A stretch of 47,284 nt of DNA from the NCBI GenBank assembly GCA_009924135.1, contig RFSE01000024.1, positions 1 to 47,284 of the forward strand, in the 5' to 3' direction. The DNA is from Pseudomonadota bacterium. GTDB lineage: Bacteria > Verrucomicrobiota > Verrucomicrobiia > Limisphaerales > SXTU01. Below the pieces are notes generated by a model. That model ran no database searches. It was given only the letters and a program-made list of their open reading frames with translations, and had not been told where the DNA came from. This document shows positions 1 through 8,231 of this stretch, piece by piece; position 1 is the first letter of the stretch; each line of letters begins with the position of its first letter. Both the position numbers and the translations under genes were made by a program.

Positions 1-267
1 ATCCTGGCGCGCATGGAACGGCAGCTCCCCGATTATGATCGCACCTTGATCGAGGGCACCCGGTTTGACGCCGCCCGCGTACGCTGGCACGTCGAACACC
101 TCTGGAGCCTGCCCCTTGCCACCCGCCGCGAATTGCCCGGCCTTCCGCCCGAGCGCGCCGATGTGATTCTCTTCGGTGCCGCCATTTACGAAGCCGTGAT
201 GACCACCTTCGCGATCAACACGCTGTGCGTCAGCACGCGCGGCCTGCGGTTCGCCGCCGTGCGCTAA
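1..267 (+). CDS. Ppx/GppA-family phosphatase, C-terminal end (partial)
   Basis: The reading frame is open from the first base, so the gene starts outside the window; about 88 C-terminal residues are visible. The segment LPGLPPERADVILFGAAI and the ending VSTRGLRFAAVR match the end of the exopolyphosphatase / guanosine pentaphosphate phosphohydrolase family, where the RADVI...G stretch belongs to the actin-like ATPase fold. Known family members cleave terminal phosphate from polyphosphate or pppGpp. The catalytic N-terminal part is not present here, so the choice between Ppx and GppA cannot be made. The gene ends just before a heptamer-repeat hairpin and faces a convergent gene. Confidence 0.8.
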   Translation: MLARMERQLPDYDRTLIEGTRFDAARVRWHVEHLWSLPLATRRELPGLPPERADVILFGAAIYEAVMTTFAINTLCVSTRGLRFAAVR

Positions 268-280
268 GCGCGCGGCGAAG

Positions 281-365
281 GCAAAAGGAAAAAGGTAAAA
301 GGCAAAAAGGGGAACGCCGTTCGATCGGTCCTTTTGCCTTTTTACTTTTGCCTTTTGCCTTCGCC
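281..365. repeat. Inverted heptamer array (GCAAAAG / CTTTTGC) between convergent genes
   Basis: Four consecutive 7-base units of the type GCAAAAG (281-308) are followed after a 22-base centre by four to five units of the type CTTTTGC (331-365). Both arms keep exact 7-base register. The arms are complementary with a few mismatches, so transcripts from either side can form a long stem. The position between two convergent stop codons fits a bidirectional terminator, but the heptad structure goes beyond what a terminator needs. Confidence 0.75.
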
Positions 366-373
366 TCCTGCGT

Positions 374-2053
374 TCACTTTTTCTTCTTCGGCGGCGGTGG
401 CGGCGCGGGTTTGTTGGCCACCGTGAGCCAGGCCACTTGGCCGTCGTTGATGAGGCGATCACCGCGCGCGTCGGCACCACGCAGGCTGAAGGTCGCTGAA
501 CGACTCAGGGCCGGAGTGGACGTGGTGAGAACGAACTCAATCGGTACGCTCGCGGCCTTTGCTTCGGCGGAAGCGAGCAGCTCCACTTTAACCTCACCAC
601 CCTTGTCCGTAATCTCGGGGATTTTTGCGGTCACGCCCTCGGGCAGGCCTTTTACACTCAGTACCAACTTCTCCTTGAAACCTTCGTTACGAGCTACTGT
701 GACTTTGATTTCGTTCGTCTTGCTGTTCTCCAGAAAGAACGCGTGCGTCGGAATGGTGGCCGTGAAGTTCGGCGGCGGAGCCACGTGCTCGATGCGGTAG
801 AAATGTTCGGGGCTGCCGTTCCCGTACATGTCACTGATCGCCACGATGAACGTGCCATCGGCGGGTGCGTTCCAGCCCAGCTTGGGATCGGTGCCATCGC
901 CACCTTCCTGCTGCACGAGGGAAACGCCGTTGGTGTCTTCCACTCGTATCCGCGCGGACAGCGGCGAATGCAGTTCGGCGGCCCGCACCCGGAAGTTGAA
1001 CCGCTCGTTTTTCTTCGCTGCGAAGGAAAAGCGGTCCACATCGCCCGGACGGCCAATGCGCCCGTTGAGCGAGGCGGGAAACGTGACCGGCTGCGCATTA
1101 GCCGGGGTGTCGTTGGGCTCCACTTCGGTCACGTCGTTCGTCGCATCACCAAGGCCCAGCCAGAGCGTGTCGCCGGTCGGCAGGGCAGGAACAAAGATCA
1201 GTTGATCGGCGGCGGGCACTTGAGTGGCATCCACCGTTTGCGTTTTGGTGGCCTGGTCCAGGTTCCATCCTTGCAAGGTCACCGGCGACTTCGCCCCGCG
1301 CTTCACTCCCGCAGGAAAGGCCGTGCGAACAAACGGCCCGGTCGTGACTGTAAGCCGATAGACATAGGCAGCATTGCCCTTGGCCGAAACGTCGGAAGCC
1401 GGAGGATGGGCGAAGCCGAGGATCTGAACAATATACGTACCCGTGCGCGGAACTTGCCAGGCGATCAACGCGTCAAGGTTGTGCGTGTCGTGATTGAACG
1501 CCACCCGGACGCCGCGTTCGTCGAGGAGTTGCAGGACCGGGTCCACGGAACTGCCCAACGCGTAGCAATCCACCGCCGCGACAATCCACTTCCCCTGCTC
1601 TGCCGTGATGGCATAGCTGTCCACGTCCCCGGCCTTTTCCAGTCGGCCGTTGATGACCACGGCAGATTTGGTAAGCCGCTGGGGCTTGTGGAAGTCATCA
1701 TTGGGCTCCTCCTCCATGATTTCCGCGCGCGTCCCGACGACAAACGCGCGCGGCTCTGACGCCCCGTCCGCATTGTAAAAACGCACCAGATGCGGCCCTG
1801 GCGGCACCTCTGCACCGATGCTCACCGAGTAGGTTGCGCTGTTGGTCGTCGCCTTGAAAACCAGCCCGGCGTGATCGGTCCAAACGCCGACCGGCAAGGG
1901 TTCCAGCTTGCCGCCGACCGTGACCTTCACGGTCGCACCCTGGCGGCCACCTGCCGGGAACAGAAACTCAGGAGCCGGCACAGCGGCCCACAAAGCCAGC
2001 GGGCCCAACGATAAAAGAAATGCAGCCAAACGCCGCAGCAGACACAAAGACAT
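374..2053 (-). CDS. Secreted protein with two PPC (pre-peptidase C-terminal) domains
   Basis: A protein of about 559 residues. The ATG at 2053 starts a clear Sec signal peptide (MSLCLLRR, then LAAFLLSLGPLALWA), which is why I prefer it over an in-frame TTG at 2089 that gives 12 more residues and overlaps the upstream stop codon as TTGA. Two repeats with the phrase EPND...NGR...GDVD(S/R)(Y/F) mark two PPC beta-sandwich domains, in the first and second halves. No protease or other catalytic motif is visible, so it is probably a surface or periplasmic binding/structural protein. The C-terminus is a run of prolines followed by four lysines. It lies directly downstream of the Fe-alcohol dehydrogenase gene and is likely co-transcribed with it. 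Substrate unknown. Confidence 0.8.
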   Translation of the reverse strand: MSLCLLRRLAAFLLSLGPLALWAAVPAPEFLFPAGGRQGATVKVTVGGKLEPLPVGVWTDHAGLVFKATTNSATYSVSIGAEVPPGPHLVRFYNADGASEPRAFVVGTRAEIMEEEPNDDFHKPQRLTKSAVVINGRLEKAGDVDSYAITAEQGKWIVAAVDCYALGSSVDPVLQLLDERGVRVAFNHDTHNLDALIAWQVPRTGTYIVQILGFAHPPASDVSAKGNAAYVYRLTVTTGPFVRTAFPAGVKRGAKSPVTLQGWNLDQATKTQTVDATQVPAADQLIFVPALPTGDTLWLGLGDATNDVTEVEPNDTPANAQPVTFPASLNGRIGRPGDVDRFSFAAKKNERFNFRVRAAELHSPLSARIRVEDTNGVSLVQQEGGDGTDPKLGWNAPADGTFIVAISDMYGNGSPEHFYRIEHVAPPPNFTATIPTHAFFLENSKTNEIKVTVARNEGFKEKLVLSVKGLPEGVTAKIPEITDKGGEVKVELLASAEAKAASVPIEFVLTTSTPALSRSATFSLRGADARGDRLINDGQVAWLTVANKPAPPPPPKKKK

Positions 2054-2085
2054 CAAGCAACGGACTTCCCCAGGCCGTGCCTTAA

Positions 2086-3300
2086 TCAAACCAAGTCGCC
2101 GTCACTGCGCCGGTTAAACGCCGATTCATAGAGCCCGACGAAGTCGGCCACCTCCACGCGGCGGGGGTTGAAATTCACGGTCCATTGTTTCGCGGCCTCC
2201 TCGGCGAGTTGCTGGATCTTGGGCGGCTCGACACCGCATTCCGAGAGCGAGCGCGGGAAACCGGCGATGTTGAGCAGCGATTCGAGGCGGGCGAGGAGTG
2301 CTTCGAGGGCACTGGTCAGGCCGCCCTTCACGGTCGCGAGTTCGGGCCCGGAGGCGAGTTCCGCATAGCAGCGCAGCGCGTCGGGGTCCGCTGAATTAAA
2401 GCGGATAACCATGGGCAACATCATGCCGACGGCCTGGCCGTGGACGATGTTGTAGTGCGCGGTAAGCGGGTTCGCCGCCGAGTGGGCCGCGCCCAGCATG
2501 GAGTTCTCGATGGCGATGCCGGCGTAGGCCGCGCCGAGCAGCATCCGCCCGCGCGCCTCGAGGTCCTTCGGATGCTTCAGCACCTGCGGCAGACTCGTGA
2601 CGCAAAGGCGGAAGGCTTCGCGGGAAAACATCTGCGACAGCGGGTTGCGCTTCGTCGTGACGGCGGTCTCGACCGCATGCGCAATGGCATCAATGCCCGT
2701 GAAGGCCGTGACGCGATGCGGCTGCGAGACGGTAAGCATGGGGTCCAGAATGGCGATGCGGGCAGCCGCCTTGGAGTCGAGGCAGGCCATCTTCTGGTGG
2801 GTCTGCTCATCCGCGATCAGCGCGGCAGACTGGCATTCGCTGCCGGTGCCAGCGGTGGTGGGAATGGCAATCAGGGGCAACATGGGCTTCTTCGCCTTGC
2901 CCACGCCCCAGTAGTCCTGCATCCGTCCGCCGTTGGTATGGATGAAGTTGCAGCCCTTCGCCGTGTCCATGGAGCTGCCGCCGCCGAGGCCGACGAGCAG
3001 GTCCACATGCTCCGCCGCCGCCATGGCCACGCAATCATCCACGCATTTGGTGGTGGGATTTTCCTTCGCACGGTCAAACAGGCTGACGTGCAGACCGGCC
3101 TTGGCCAGCGACTCCAGCACGCGCTGCGCGTGGCCGGCCTTGACGATGCCGGGATCAGTGACGAGCAGGACCCGCCGGCCGCCCAGCTCCGCCGCCAGCT
3201 CGCCGACGCGCTCCACGGCGTTCGCCCCAAACACGAGCCGCGTGCGGGGGATGAAGTCAACCATCCCGACGGGAGCAAAAGCATGGCCTGCGGAAATCAT
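2086..3300 (-). CDS. Iron-containing (group III) alcohol dehydrogenase
   Basis: 404 residues, the usual length for the Fe-ADH family, which interconverts alcohols and aldehydes or ketones with NAD(P)H. The nucleotide-binding GGGS stretch is at 107-110, followed by MDTAKG; the IPTTAGTGSE signature is near 146-155. The metal ligands expected for the family are all present: Asp204 and His208 in GIDAIAHAVE, then His273 and His287 (HSAANPLTAHYNIVH), with the spacing normal for the family. ATG at 3300 is the chosen start; ATG at 3264 is an alternative. The stop overlaps a TTG of the next gene. The M29 peptidase gene diverges 117 bp upstream. The substrate cannot be told from the sequence. Confidence 0.92.
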   Translation of the reverse strand: MISAGHAFAPVGMVDFIPRTRLVFGANAVERVGELAAELGGRRVLLVTDPGIVKAGHAQRVLESLAKAGLHVSLFDRAKENPTTKCVDDCVAMAAAEHVDLLVGLGGGSSMDTAKGCNFIHTNGGRMQDYWGVGKAKKPMLPLIAIPTTAGTGSECQSAALIADEQTHQKMACLDSKAAARIAILDPMLTVSQPHRVTAFTGIDAIAHAVETAVTTKRNPLSQMFSREAFRLCVTSLPQVLKHPKDLEARGRMLLGAAYAGIAIENSMLGAAHSAANPLTAHYNIVHGQAVGMMLPMVIRFNSADPDALRCYAELASGPELATVKGGLTSALEALLARLESLLNIAGFPRSLSECGVEPPKIQQLAEEAAKQWTVNFNPRRVEVADFVGLYESAFNRRSDGDLV

Positions 3301-3417
3301 GTTCGGCTAAAGACTGGCCGAGAATCGCGCCTGTTCAAGAATTTATCCATCCGATTGACCGAATGCATGGCGGCTTGAACCCCGGCGGGCCGCCGTTTAG
3401 GCTCGCCGCACATTGCT

Positions 3418-4527
3418 ATGACCGACCCGCGTTTCACCAAGCTCGCCGACCTCCTAATCAACTACTCCACCGCCATGCAGCAGGGGGAAAACATCCTCCT
3501 CGACATGGTGGATGTGCCGGATGAATTCACCGTGGAGATGATGCGCGCGGCCCGCGCCGCCGGAGCCACGCCCATCGTGGAAGTCCGCCACAGCCGCGTG
3601 ACGCGCGAAGTGCTCCGGGCCACCGACGAAAAACACGCCAAGCTCGTCCACGACATCGAGCTGGCGCGCATGAAGAAGATGGCCGCCTACATCGCGATCC
3701 GCGGCGCGCACAACGCCACCGAATCCGCCGACGTGCCGACGGACAAACTCGCGCTCTACTCGAAGGTGCTGCGCCCGGTGCAGAACTTCCGCGTAAACAA
3801 GACCAAGTGGTGCGTCCTGCGCTGGCCCACGCCCAGCATGGCGCAAGCCGCCGGCATGAGCACGGAGGCCTTCGAGAACTTCTACTTCGACGTCTGCACG
3901 ATGGATTACCGCAAGATGGCCAAGGCGATGCTCCCCTTGGAAAAGCGCATGACCGAGGCCGATCAAGTACGCCTCACCGCACCGGGCACGGACCTCACGT
4001 TCAGCATCAAGGGCATCGGCGCCCGCAAGTGCGAAGGCATCCGCAACATCCCCGACGGCGAGTGCTTCTCCTGTCCGGTGAAGACCAGCGTCAACGGAAC
4101 GATCCAGTTCAACACGCCTACGATCTATAGCGGCACCAAGTTCGAGAACATCCGGCTGGAGTTCACCAAGGGCAAGGTCACGAAGGCAAGCGGCTCGAAC
4201 GAAAAGCGCCTCAACGAGATTCTCGATACCGATGCCGGCGCGCGTTACGTGGGCGAGTTTTCACTCGGCTTCAACCCGTTTATCCAGTCGCCGATGTGCG
4301 ACATCCTTTTCGATGAGAAGATCGCCGGCTCCCTGCATTTCACGCCTGGCCAGGCCTACGAGGATTGCGACAACGGCAACCGCAGCGCCGTCCATTGGGA
4401 CATGGTGCTGATCCAGCGCAAGGAATGGGGCGGCGGCGAGGTGTGGTTCGACGGTGAACTGATCCGCAAGGATGGTCTGTTCGTGCCGAAGGACTTACTG
4501 CCGCTTAATCCGGAGAACTTGAAGTAA
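3418..4527 (+). CDS. Aminopeptidase, M29 family
   Basis: 369 residues, close to the typical 370-410 of M29 (AmpS/AmpT/PepS) metallo-aminopeptidases, which remove N-terminal residues from peptides in the cytoplasm with two divalent metal ions. Candidate metal ligands appear in the family order: Glu215 (PDGECF), Glu280 (GEFSLGFNP), His307 (LHFTPGQAY), His326 and Asp328 (VHWDM). The first 120 residues form the N-terminal domain. No signal peptide is present. Start ATG at 3418 has no Shine-Dalgarno sequence upstream. The gene stands alone between divergent Fe-ADH and a palindromic repeat at its 3' end. M29 membership is quite sure; substrate preference is not. Confidence 0.88.
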   Translation: MTDPRFTKLADLLINYSTAMQQGENILLDMVDVPDEFTVEMMRAARAAGATPIVEVRHSRVTREVLRATDEKHAKLVHDIELARMKKMAAYIAIRGAHNATESADVPTDKLALYSKVLRPVQNFRVNKTKWCVLRWPTPSMAQAAGMSTEAFENFYFDVCTMDYRKMAKAMLPLEKRMTEADQVRLTAPGTDLTFSIKGIGARKCEGIRNIPDGECFSCPVKTSVNGTIQFNTPTIYSGTKFENIRLEFTKGKVTKASGSNEKRLNEILDTDAGARYVGEFSLGFNPFIQSPMCDILFDEKIAGSLHFTPGQAYEDCDNGNRSAVHWDMVLIQRKEWGGGEVWFDGELIRKDGLFVPKDLLPLNPENLK

Positions 4528-4539
4528 CCGCGCGGCCTC

Positions 4540-4610
4540 CGTAGTCGCAGGCTTCAGCCTGCGCATCAGAAACACCGTGATCGATTCGCAACTTAAAAGT
4601 TGCGACTACG
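4540..4610. repeat. Palindromic intergenic repeat with outer arms CGTAGTCGCA / TGCGACTACG
   Basis: Perfect 10-base outer arms (4540-4549 and 4601-4610) enclose two smaller dyads, GCAGGCTTCAGCCTGC and GCAACTTAAAAGTTGC. The right arm contains the TAG stop codon of psd (4606-4608). The layout resembles REP/BIME-like dispersed elements and could end transcription from both convergent genes. Confidence 0.7.
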
Positions 4611-5505
4611 CGGTCACCCCGAGCCGGTCGCCCATGCGGGCGTAAAGCTCGCGGTGCTCGGCGGTGTGGGCGAGCAGGTCAGCATCCAGCTTCACCCGGC
4701 CCGGCTCGAAGAGCGTGATGGTGGAGGAACCGCCGAATTTAAAATAGCCCTTCTCCGCCCCCTTGGCCACGCGGGTGTTTGGTGCGGACGTGTACTCGAA
4801 GCTCCCCACATTCGTCGCCCCCACCTCCAGCATCAGCACCGTGCCAAACTCCGGTGATTCGATGCGGGTGATGGCGCGTTTGTTCTCCGTGAAGATATGG
4901 ATGTTCTGCCGCAAGGCGATGGGGCTCACCGAGTAGAGCCAGCCGTTGATCAAGCGCGGCTCGGTCGCGAATCCGGCGACCGGAAAGTGGTAACGGTGGT
5001 AATCCACCGGACACAGCCGCGAGAGCACCATCGAGCCACGATGGAATTGCTCGGCGAGGGCGGGATCGTGCAGCAATTCAGGCAGGCTGAAGACCTGGCC
5101 TTTCACGAAGATGCCCTCAGTTTCCGAGACGTCCGCAAAACCCAGGTGCCGGCCGTCCGCAGGGAAGACCGCCGTCCGCGCGTCCCCGGCGATCGGCCGG
5201 GCGGCGGGCTTGAGCTTGCGGTAGAAGAACTCGTTGAACGTACGATAGGACTCAGGCGCATCGGCAAACTCACCGACATCCACCTGAAAGTTTCGGATGA
5301 ACGGCGCGACCTTCGCGCGGCTGGCGGGCCGGTCCATGCGCCAGCCATACCACTGCGAGAAAAAGGCCCGCTTGGCCACCGCCTCCAGCGCGAGCTTGCC
5401 TGAGATTGAGCCGTAGATCCACCGCAGGAAGCCCTCGCCATAAATGGCTTCGGTTTCGATGCATTGCGTATAGCGGTTGAAGTAGCGGATGGCGTCAGTC
5501 GGCAT
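4606..5505 (-). CDS. psd: Phosphatidylserine decarboxylase proenzyme
   Basis: About 299 residues. The enzyme turns phosphatidylserine into phosphatidylethanolamine at the membrane, using a pyruvoyl group made by self-cleavage. The cleavage motif is visible as FGGSST near the C-terminus; the chain would be cut before the first Ser of GSST, giving a small alpha and a large beta subunit. The other autocatalysis residues are seen in FPADGR (Asp) and in CPVDYHRYHFP (His). The N-terminal RYFNRYT...YGEGFLRWIYG stretch is typical of the bacterial long form. I chose ATG 5505 because the ORF extension to a TTG at 5580 adds a non-conserved, Arg/Cys-rich tail. A secreted nitrilase gene diverges upstream. 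Confidence 0.93.
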   Translation of the reverse strand: MPTDAIRYFNRYTQCIETEAIYGEGFLRWIYGSISGKLALEAVAKRAFFSQWYGWRMDRPASRAKVAPFIRNFQVDVGEFADAPESYRTFNEFFYRKLKPAARPIAGDARTAVFPADGRHLGFADVSETEGIFVKGQVFSLPELLHDPALAEQFHRGSMVLSRLCPVDYHRYHFPVAGFATEPRLINGWLYSVSPIALRQNIHIFTENKRAITRIESPEFGTVLMLEVGATNVGSFEYTSAPNTRVAKGAEKGYFKFGGSSTITLFEPGRVKLDADLLAHTAEHRELYARMGDRLGVTA

Positions 5506-5606
5506 GTGCGGTACGGAAGGAACTGTCGGGAAGCAACGCCTACAAGTCGAGCGGGTTTTGTGGTGGTTGCGCACGTCCAAACCCCGTGCTTACATCGCTG
5601 CCGCCC

Positions 5607-6953
5607 ATGAAGACGTCGTCCTTCGCCGTGCTCGGTTGCCTCCTGCTCTTCATGACCGGGGCGTCCGGGGCACCGCCCGAGGGTTGGACCACGGGGGCCG
5701 CGCGGGAGGAAATCCGCCCGCAATTCCGTCACGATCCCACCGGCGGACCATCGGGAAAAGGCAGCTTCATCATCGAGTCCGATGCGCGCGAAGGCTTGAA
5801 CGGCTGGTGGACCAAGACCTTTCCCGTGACGGGCGGTCAGCACTACCGCTTCACGGTGCTGCGCAAGGTGTCCAACGCCGAGTCGCCCCGCCGCGCTGGC
5901 GTGGTCCGCCTCCTCTGGCGCGACGCAAACGGCAAACCCGTCACCCACGACGAACCGTCCTTCGCCTCGTATCGCCCCGGCGATCATCCGCGCTCCGAGC
6001 CGGAGATGCCCGCCGACCTGGCCACCGATGCGCGGGGCTGGACGGAGGTGGCCGATACGTATCGGGCTCCGTCCAAAGCCGCCCAGGTCATCGTGGAACT
6101 GCACTTCCGCTGGGCCCCGCAGGCGAAGGTCGAGTGGGCGGACCTCTCCCTCACCGCTGTTCCCGCCCCTGTCCCGCGCATTGTACGACTCGCCGCCGCG
6201 CACTTCGTCCCGCGTAACACCAAGACGCCCGAGGAACGCCGACAGGCCTTCGTGCCCATCATCGCGGAGGCCGCCAAACAACGGGTGGATTTCCTCGTGT
6301 TGCCCGAGGTGCTGACGTACGCGGGCGGCAGCACCTACGAGCAATGTGCCGAGCCAATTCCGGGGCCCTCCACCGAGTTCTTCGGCAAGCTGGCGAAGGA
6401 ACACAAGTTGCACCTCGTGCCCGGACTCATCGAGCGCGACGGCCATTTGATCTACAACGTCGCCGTGTTGATCGGCCCGGACGGCAAGCTCATTGGCAAA
6501 TATCGCAAAGTCTGTTTGCCGCGAGGCGAGATCGAAGGCGGCATCCAGCCGGGCCACGATTATCCGGTCTTCAATACCAAGCTCGGCAAGATTGGCATGA
6601 TGGTCTGCTACGACGGTTTCTTTCCGGAGGTGGCGCGCGAGTTGAGCAACCGGGGCGCGGAGGTCATCGCGTGGCCCGTGATGGGCTGCAACCCACTCCT
6701 CGGTTCCGCCCGGGCGTGCGAGAACCACGTCTATGTCGTCAGCAGCACGCACACGGACGTCTCGGCGAACTGGATGATTTCCGCCGTTTATGGCCACGAC
6801 GGCAAACCGCTCGCGCAGGCAAAGGACTGGGGCACCCTGGCCATCGCCGAGGTGGATTTGAACAAGCGCCTGCTCTGGCAAAGCCTCGGCGACTTCAAAG
6901 CCGAGATCCAGCGGCACCGGCCGGCGGACCCCATCGCCCAAAGTGGCAAGTGA
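5607..6953 (+). CDS. Secreted carbon-nitrogen (nitrilase-family) hydrolase with N-terminal beta domain
   Basis: 448 residues from ATG 5607; an in-frame GTG at 5586 adds seven residues ahead of the signal peptide (MKTSSFAVLGCLLLFMTG, cleavage near ASGA). Residues about 30-195 look like a carbohydrate-binding or jelly-roll style domain (GWWTKTFPVTGGQHYRF, VEWADLSL). The remainder is a CN-hydrolase domain with the Glu-Lys-Cys triad visible in VLPEVLTY, GKYRKVCLPRGE and MMVCYDGFFPE. The family hydrolyses amides or nitriles. Export of a CN hydrolase fused to a binding-like domain suggests action on an extracellular or periplasmic amide; the real substrate is unknown. Confidence 0.87.
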   Translation: MKTSSFAVLGCLLLFMTGASGAPPEGWTTGAAREEIRPQFRHDPTGGPSGKGSFIIESDAREGLNGWWTKTFPVTGGQHYRFTVLRKVSNAESPRRAGVVRLLWRDANGKPVTHDEPSFASYRPGDHPRSEPEMPADLATDARGWTEVADTYRAPSKAAQVIVELHFRWAPQAKVEWADLSLTAVPAPVPRIVRLAAAHFVPRNTKTPEERRQAFVPIIAEAAKQRVDFLVLPEVLTYAGGSTYEQCAEPIPGPSTEFFGKLAKEHKLHLVPGLIERDGHLIYNVAVLIGPDGKLIGKYRKVCLPRGEIEGGIQPGHDYPVFNTKLGKIGMMVCYDGFFPEVARELSNRGAEVIAWPVMGCNPLLGSARACENHVYVVSSTHTDVSANWMISAVYGHDGKPLAQAKDWGTLAIAEVDLNKRLLWQSLGDFKAEIQRHRPADPIAQSGK

Positions 6954-7027
6954 TTGCGGACCGACTTGATGGAAAACTCTGGTTGAAACCCCGCTGTGAA
7001 ACTGCGGTCGCGCTCTCCCTCCCCATG

Positions 7028-7094
7028 AACCGAAGACGGTCAGAAAGATGGGAAGAAACTCGAATTGAATTCTTCCGACCCCATTTTTCTGACC
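7028..7094. repeat. Dispersed repeat, copy 1 (AACCGAAGA...TTTTTCTGACC)
   Basis: A 67-base stretch matching 13489-13556. It opens with AACCGAAGA and GGTCAGAAAGATGG and ends with ATTTTTCTGACC; the ends form an inverted repeat (GGTCAGAAA / TTTCTGACC). Copy 1 has diverged in the middle relative to copy 2. No coding capacity is evident. Sequence just upstream (CTCCCCATGAACC) is also partly shared with copy 2 and with a spot near 41996. Confidence 0.7.
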
Positions 7095-7147
7095 TGGTTT
7101 GACACCCCCCTATCTACCAACCTATTTCCACCACTGATATCATTACC

Positions 7148-7621
7148 ATGAACCTCACCATCCGCCCGTTTCGCCCGGCTGATTTGCCGGCCATGCAGGA
7201 GATCACGCTCGCCTCGTTTCCGGGCATCTCGCTCGACCAGACCATTGAACAGAAATTCGGCGAGCTGAACGGTCACGACTGGCACTGGCGCAAGGCCCGG
7301 CACATCGAACTGGAGACCAACGCCAACCCCGCCGGAGCCTTTGTCGCCGAGGAGGACGGACGCATCGTGGCCTACATCACCACCACGCTTGATCGCACGG
7401 CGGGCAACGGACGAATCGCGAACCTCGCGGTCATCGCCGAGCTACGCGGACGCGGCGTGGGCCGGCAGCTCATTCAGCACGCATTGGTGTGGTTCCGCGC
7501 CGAGGGGTTGAGCTACGCACTCATCGAATCCATGTCGCACAATGAAGCCGGGCGCGGCCTCTACACGTCAGTGGGCTTTCAGGAAATCGGCCAGCTCGTC
7601 CACTACGCCATGAAACTATGA
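7148..7621 (+). CDS. GNAT-family N-acetyltransferase
   Basis: 157 residues, the normal size for a single GNAT domain, which transfers an acetyl group from acetyl-CoA to an amine. The acetyl-CoA pyrophosphate loop (motif A) is seen in LAVIAELRGRGVGRQLI, and the later motif B in HNEAGRGLYTSVGFQEIG. It starts at ATG 7148 after an A/C-rich leader with no Shine-Dalgarno sequence. The stop overlaps the ATG of a 25-codon reading frame (7618-7695). The target (small molecule, peptide or protein) cannot be inferred. Confidence 0.88.
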   Translation: MNLTIRPFRPADLPAMQEITLASFPGISLDQTIEQKFGELNGHDWHWRKARHIELETNANPAGAFVAEEDGRIVAYITTTLDRTAGNGRIANLAVIAELRGRGVGRQLIQHALVWFRAEGLSYALIESMSHNEAGRGLYTSVGFQEIGQLVHYAMKL

Positions 7622-7688
7622 AGCTGATCCAACAGTTCCAAGAGGTTGAAGCAAGTCGAACCTACCGAGACTTCGGTCTGCCTGATCC

Positions 7689-8225
7689 TCAGTAAGTAAC
7701 GAGTGACTTGACGGGGTAGCCCTTGAGCTTGTCGCGACCGGCGAGGAACTGGAGTTCGATGAGGAAATGGATTTCCAGGATTTTGGCCCCGATCTTTTCC
7801 AGCAACTGCACCGCTGCCGAGGCCGTGCCGCCGGTGGCGAGGAGGTCGTCCACGAGCAGGACACGTTCACCGGGTTTCACGGCGTCGATGTGGATGGCGA
7901 CGGTGTTCGAGCCATATTCGAGGTCGTAGCTCTGTTCATGCGTGGCGTAGGGGAGCTTGCCCTTCTTGCGCACGGGAACGAAGCCCGCGCCCAGTCGGAC
8001 GGCCACAGCCGAGGCGAAGATGAAGCCGCGCGCATCGATGCCCACGACGGCGTCCACCTCGCCGGGTTTGTAATTGGCACAGAGGAGGTCGATGGTGCCG
8101 GCAAAGAGGCGGCCATCGGCGAGCACCGGCGTGATGTCCTTGAACTGGATGCCCGGCTTGGGGAAATCAGGCACGTTGCGGATGGCAGCGGCGATGTTCT
8201 GGGCAGTGACTTTGGCGTGTCTCAT
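7689..8225 (-). CDS. apt: Adenine phosphoribosyltransferase
   Basis: 178 residues, the standard length. The enzyme salvages adenine by joining it to PRPP to give AMP. The PRPP-binding loop is VLLVDDLLATGGTA, and the N-terminal segment has the family phrase VPDFPKPGIQFKDITPVL; VVGIDARGFIFASAVA and the basic RKKGKLPY segment also match. It starts six bases after the sigma-factor stop codon, so the two are probably one transcript. Confidence 0.96.
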   Translation of the reverse strand: MRHAKVTAQNIAAAIRNVPDFPKPGIQFKDITPVLADGRLFAGTIDLLCANYKPGEVDAVVGIDARGFIFASAVAVRLGAGFVPVRKKGKLPYATHEQSYDLEYGSNTVAIHIDAVKPGERVLLVDDLLATGGTASAAVQLLEKIGAKILEIHFLIELQFLAGRDKLKGYPVKSLVTY

Positions 8226-8231
8226 GACATT

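Noticed and set aside
743..1759. Plus-strand frame opposite the PPC protein
   Set aside because: Shadow frame with no recognisable domain; the minus strand has a signal peptide and PPC repeats.
5103..6941. 612-codon minus-strand frame across the nitrilase and part of psd
   Set aside because: It overlaps two genes with intact catalytic motifs and shows no domain of its own.
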